Of a DNA stretch of 64,000 nt, positions 59,125 to 64,000 are shown in pieces. The number at the start of each line of letters is the position of its first letter. Positions within the stretch are counted from its first letter, which is position 1. Below the pieces are notes generated by a model. That model did no database searches and had not been told where the DNA came from. It saw only the letters and a list, made by a program, of their open reading frames with translations. Where the stretch lies: contig JAQFWX010000089.1 in NCBI GenBank assembly GCA_027605045.1, positions 62,001 to 126,000 of the forward strand, in the 5' to 3' direction. Position numbers and translations under genes: made by a program. The stretch is from Phallus indusiatus (lineage: Eukaryota; Basidiomycota; Agaricomycetes; Phallales; Phallaceae).

Positions 59125-60631
59125 TGTTCGGCCGACAACGCATCATCCTTTGGATGAATTTCACATAATCATGATGATTACGTAAGGTAGATACAGGAAG
59201 AACCGGTCGGCGGTGTTTTCTCTCACCAAGATGCCAGACAGATTGAAGTTGGAGTAAAGTTTCGTGGTATGAACATGCCAATAGAGCTGATGAAGTAATG
59301 ACAAATTCGATTAGTGCTTACATCTTAAATTTCTTTTTCCTCACAAGTTCGAGTAGCAAAACAGACAGCTGACGTCGACATCCCCACTTCGGGCTCGTTA
59401 GCCAAATCAGCGGTCGCCAGAATACACCCTAATGCACCTGAGACCTTGAGCTTGAGGGACCCACCGCATTCCTATGCAGTCGGTCATCCTGCACTGAAAG
59501 AGCAGGCCAAAGCCTCGGACATTGCACGCTCGTCAGCGCGATGAGAACTACCAGGCATACTTACGAAATAGGGCCGGTACAGCGGAGATGATAGAGACAC
59601 AAGTATCACGGCAGCTGTCTAGGCAGTCGTTTGAAATCAAATTCTACCAGACCCTCTGAGGCCTATTGGTAATGCAGTGCAATGAGCTTCGTGCCGAGTA
59701 TCGTGCCGGGTATCAAGAGCATAAGAAATGCAGTGAGTTGATCGCATTCAGGGAACTGGTTGGCTATTGATAATATTGAATATTGAAGGCACAGATGACT
59801 AGCACTGTCTAGCAACACCTTTCGATGCCGAGCGGCGAGAAGCATGGGCTTTGTAATTATGTTACAATATTTCAATTGTCGGCCATACCTAGTTCTTTAG
59901 TTAAATACTAGTATCGGTCGTCTATAACCCAGCGTAGACTTCAATGTTGCGAAGGTTGGATCGGCATTTCTCCATACCAATCAAGGTTAAAATTTGGTTT
60001 TTATCAAAAACGCTGATTTAATTTTTGCGACACTCCTAGTAGTACACTATCAAGTGAACTATTCTCACCATATCGTTTGAGTTGCGGCCCTTGTTGTGTC
60101 ATTTACTCACTATTGCATCTTGCAGGGCAAAGAGAAGAATGATCATACCAAAAATTTTTTGTCACAAAGCGAACGTGAATTAAATTCACCAAATCAAGCT
60201 GGACTTTGTATGACTAACTTGCTCTTCATGTGCTTTTCATGTGCCTTTCACGCAGTTCATATATCTTAGTTGAAGGTGAGATTCTGGAGATTTTCGCCAG
60301 AATTAAAACCTTGATACACTAGACATGTGCAGTCAATACGCGAAAGGTGGCAACATAACCGATTTCACTGTGCTTAAGCACCGAAGGCAGGATCTAGTCA
60401 GGGCACACACCAATATTCTCGGCATAGATCTAATCTGTGGTGGGTAACTTGTACCTTGGGTAGTGAAAACAAAATCGCCTGGGACGAGACATACAATCAT
60501 GGAATTAAACAAAACCTCGGAATAGAACTCGATGCTTAAATACAATGTAAAGGGGTTCAAGAGCTAGGGGTGCCGGTGCTCCTTATTCTCGCTTTCAGCG
60601 CTTTAACTTGCATAACAACGTACCAGGCGCT
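59125..60631. other. Intergenic, no gene seen
   Basis: 1.5 kb with no supported gene. Short minus frames (59875-59663, 60560-60333) have no domain. Confidence 0.4.
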
Positions 60632-61854
60632 TTAAGCCAGCACAGCTAAACCTGTTTGCACAGCAGGCCTACTTGTGATCCGTTCCAGCCATGCCTAGAT
60701 AACGAGTAGGTTAATATCAATCGGGAGGAACGAAAACGGTTCGCCACAATCTTCATACCTGAATATTAGGATATTCGCTCATATCGATATCTGCGTTCTT
60801 ACCGACGTTGACCCTATCAACGTTTTTGATAAGCCTGAGATCACGTTTTCAACAAATAGATGATCTTACCAGGGGCTGTGTGATGCACATAATATTTGTT
60901 AGAAATTCTGATATAACAATCAAACGTAAATGTCTTACAATGTTTTAATATCTGCGATGGTGAAACGGTCTCCGACGAGATATTCACGACCTTTCAGGCG
61001 CTCTTCCAATACGGAGAACAAACGCTTCGTTTCATCCTGTAATGATGTCCTAGTTAGTGGGAACAAAGCTCGAGACTGGAAATCACGAACAAAGTAACGC
61101 TTGATCGCATAAGGAATGGGTTCCGGGGCAGCTTTTTTGAAATGGAATCTATATCAAAACATTCAATATCCTTCCTTTCTCGTTTTATATTCTAGACACG
61201 TACAGCTGGCCTTGCCTGAACAAAAAAGGAAGAATCTCATTAAACCGAGAGCAAAAGACATCAGGATCATCAGCTCACATAGGCCCAATTCCTCCATGAG
61301 CGAAAAACAGCCATTGAAGGACTTCGCTGTAAAGCTTGGGTTCCTTTACAGGGTCATAGGACAGCTTATGTTCAGGATCATAATGATGTCCAAGATCTGC
61401 CATTAAGTGAGCACCAATATGACATGATCTAGGGAGAAAGCCGACGTACATACTAAGATTGCTGACGTCTCAAATACAGAAAAGTCGCCATTCTTATGGT
61501 CGACAATAGCAGGAATACGGCCTACAAGGGTAAAATAACGTTTCAGACGTTGCATCACAAAAGGTTGAGAATATAGTACCGTTGGGATTGATTTTCAAAA
61601 ACCACTCGGATTTTTGCTCGTTCTCTTTGAAAGAGATCCGACGTAGCTCGTCTGAAAATCAAAGTTTGAGCACCATGCTTATGATGTGGCCCTAGGGTTG
61701 AAGCGACGCACAATCGATATTAAGTTCGTGGAGAGCGACAGTTATAGGGTGACCTGAGTATCATGTGAATACACACACTCACGCGCTCCTGACGAACGAA
61801 AAAGATCTCACCGTTTGGTGTGCCAACAGCATAGAAAGTAATCGGCTTCGACAT
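60632..61854 (-). CDS. Glutathione transferase (Ure2-like)
   Basis: Many short exons. Start [20 protein letters not shown] at 61854, the thioredoxin-fold start; then [54 protein letters not shown] (cis-Pro region) and [15 protein letters not shown] (ESxAI-like glutathione contact). The helical C-terminal domain shows [53 protein letters not shown] (N-capping/hydrophobic staple) and [20 protein letters not shown]; the stop is at 60632. Role: conjugation or reduction of electrophiles, as in fungal Ure2p-type GSTs. No prion-like N-terminus. The exons at 61406-61600 are inferred from frame continuity. Confidence 0.85.
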
Positions 61855-64000
61855 GATAGTTGATAAAAAACGAAGTGTTGACAATGGATTGATTCTGCTG
61901 CTTGCTATCGGAAGCCTACAAGAGGTTGACCAGAAGAACTGAAGAAGCATGCGTTGCTACTCCTGGTTCTTTTATATGTGTCTCCGATATGACGATATGG
62001 CAAGGCGTATGAGAAAACACCATGACGAAAAAAGTCGAAAGCTGGGTAAAAGAAGACCGAAAGAAGGCGCCTTTCTGACAAATCAACCCAATCAAGACCC
62101 GTATTAGTGGGATTTTCCATATATACGATTACTACAGGCCGTCTACAGTTGGATGATTATACTCTCTAGTTTGCTGATTCGAGTCTTTTGATTATCAAGC
62201 ACTTAGTAATATTGGAATTCAGGAAGTGGCTTGGTAATACACCAGTTCATAATTGCGTGATAATTCAGGTTCGCTGACATGACACATTATATTGTTTTTG
62301 AATATTACATCAAGAACATCGTTCCCTTACTGGCACTAGTAGCTATAGGCTATGAGGAATATGACCGCACGCAAGATGTCGCCATTTCCGCTGTCTGGGA
62401 GTCAAGTCATGAACCAATAGCAGGAAATTTTAATGCAACTAATAAGCCAGTAAGATGAGTTGTCTTCCACTTTTGGAGTAACCTGAGAAAGCATTCAATC
62501 ACAAATCAGCCAATACTAGAGGGAAGCGGTTACATAGTCTAAAGCAAAGTTGTACGGATCAATTAGTAGACTACATAGGCTTGGAGCCCGTGGCCCGTGG
62601 GTGATATGTACCTACAACTCATCAATAAAAACAATTTAAAGCAGCCCCAGAACATAAGAATGGTTCAAGGTAACGAGTAAGCGACCTGCTCGCGTTCTGC
62701 TATAATACTAATTAAGTGACAAAATAATTACCCAACTATCATCAGACGAAAGGTGAGGATTTTGAGTTACAGCGCTCTTTTCATGGTTTGCATTTACACT
62801 AGGCACCACTACAGCTACTAATTGGCGAAACGTAATTAAAATTTATCCGGACTGCCATAAGATGAATTTGCAGCACCCTTGAGCCGTACTTGGTTCGTTC
62901 GTCTTAGTATGAACGAAAAGGATAACTCAGTAAAGTCATCGGTCAATTCTTCACTTTTCAAGTTGAATCTCACCACCGGCAGCTTTTAATTGGGGTGCAT
63001 GTTACCATATTTCACTCCAAAACGAGTATGTTGATGCCATCATCTTTTGCGACTGTGAAGAAATTCGTTCATTGAGCCAGAGAGTATATGTATATACGAT
63101 CCAAAATCGTAAATCCCGTACTGAAAAAAAGCAGATCTCGGAACACACAATACCAGCTTCTCACCAGCGTCACATAATGAATACAACCCTGTGGCAAACT
63201 CGAGTCTATGTATGTATATCAAACGTCAATGCTATGTAGGTATACTAGGTACATAGACACTCACCCAGGTGCATAGGGACTTGAAGCTCTGTGGCGTTCC
63301 TGCACGCTGGCTGATACGTGCTTTTGTGTAGGACGAAAACTCTTAATCTAAGTGTAAGCAAGAATCAATGTTTACGGGCATCCTTTGACCCGCTGCACTC
63401 GGTCAAATCCCCATTAATAGAAACGAACCCTTCCGATTGAAATTTGAAAAAATTGCTTGATCACTTGAAATAATCGGTACTTAAGAGATTAATACGCACT
63501 TATCATAGACTTGCCATGGCTGACTAAATAAACAGACCGTTTTTCGTTGGCTACCGATCACTGGGAGACTTAGGAAATCACAATGGTTTTGGTAGTATCG
63601 TAGTCCGAAACGCTACGTGTTTATGGACCTGTTAACGAAGAATCAGCGAAGTCATTGAACCAGAGACTTGGGTATTTGCTTCCCACATGTACAGGTACGA
63701 GTTGAAAGTTAGATACCAGATATTAATTTCTCGCCCAAATGACTACCGCCTGTGAATTCAATCCCTATATGGAATGCACCTGCGTGATTTCGGGAGAGTT
63801 AGAGTGACAGAATTTACGAGTCAGAGTATACTAATGATCGCGATATTGAGGAGCGCGATCCACCATTATACATCAGCTAATGAGACGAACAACATCGCCT
63901 CCGAGTCCTATCCGCCTTACGCGTCTGAAAAACATCGTAGGCAAAGAAGCAAGCCCTATTTCCTTGAACATCATTTACTGGCGCAAAGTTGAGTACGAAG
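61855..64000. other. No recognised gene to the window edge
   Basis: 2.1 kb, AT-rich, with only short frames (for example 63222-63040 on -, 63774-63992 on +), none with a domain or splice pattern. A gene may begin beyond the edge. Confidence 0.4.

Noticed and set aside
1..64000. CRISPR array, rRNA operon, prophage or retroviral-type element
   Set aside because: No spaced repeats, rRNA core sequences, integrase, or reverse transcriptase motifs were seen; the organism is clearly eukaryotic.

Overview
The window is nuclear DNA of a filamentous basidiomycete, most likely an Agaricomycete. The evidence is many short exons split by GT-AG introns of about 35-65 nt, TATA boxes 60-100 nt upstream of several start codons, families typical of mushrooms (a DUF6534-like membrane protein, an F-box/LRR-like protein, HRD-type kinase-like proteins, a Delta9 desaturase fused to cytochrome b5) and an intron-containing nuclear tRNA. 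No prokaryotic, viral or organellar gene was recognised.

Layout. 0.7-2.4 kb: NAPE-PLD-type metallo-beta-lactamase phospholipase (-). 3.7-12.05 kb: an accessory block with small single-membrane-span genes, one intact kinase-like gene (+), a divergent proline/tyrosine-rich partner gene (-), and at least four decayed copies of pieces of these two genes. 12-14.3 kb: nearly gene-free DNA with a conspicuous hairpin repeat. 14.4-16.6 kb: membrane-anchored VWA-domain protein. 16.9-19.1 kb: glutamine synthetase-like gene. 19.3-22.3 kb: multi-pass membrane protein and coiled-coil protein (both -). 22.5-26.05 kb: Utp21/WDR36 (+). 26.4-27.5 kb: multi-pass membrane protein. 27.8-28.8 kb: V-ATPase subunit D. 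29.1-29.8 kb: ribosomal protein L26 (-). 30.5-32.2 kb: DUF6534-like membrane protein (-). 33.6-34.9 kb: a very divergent forkhead-like protein (-). 35.3 kb: tRNA-Lys(CTT) with intron (-). 36.8-37.4 kb: secreted expansin-like protein. 37.6-38.3 kb: small P-loop NTPase (-). 39.5-42.8 kb: secreted acid-sphingomyelinase-like phosphodiesterase. 44.0-45.2 kb: DHDPS/HOGA-type aldolase. 47.3-48.2 kb: cysteine-rich secreted protein. 48.5-50.3 kb: F-box protein (-). 50.9-53.2 kb: a tandem pair of unrecognised genes, the second frameshifted. 53.8-59.1 kb: tandem Delta9 desaturase paralogues (-). 60.6-61.9 kb: glutathione transferase (-). The last 2 kb holds no recognised gene.

Housekeeping genes (UTP21, V-ATPase D, L26, tRNA-Lys) sit in the middle. 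The two flanks are richer in duplicated and decaying genes. Several genes concern lipids (NAPE-PLD, sphingomyelinase-like, two desaturases), but they are scattered with separate promoters and I do not call them a cluster. Exon structures were worked out by hand from splice sites, phase and family resemblance. Where I say exon lengths sum to an open frame I counted them; other gene spans have approximate internal boundaries.
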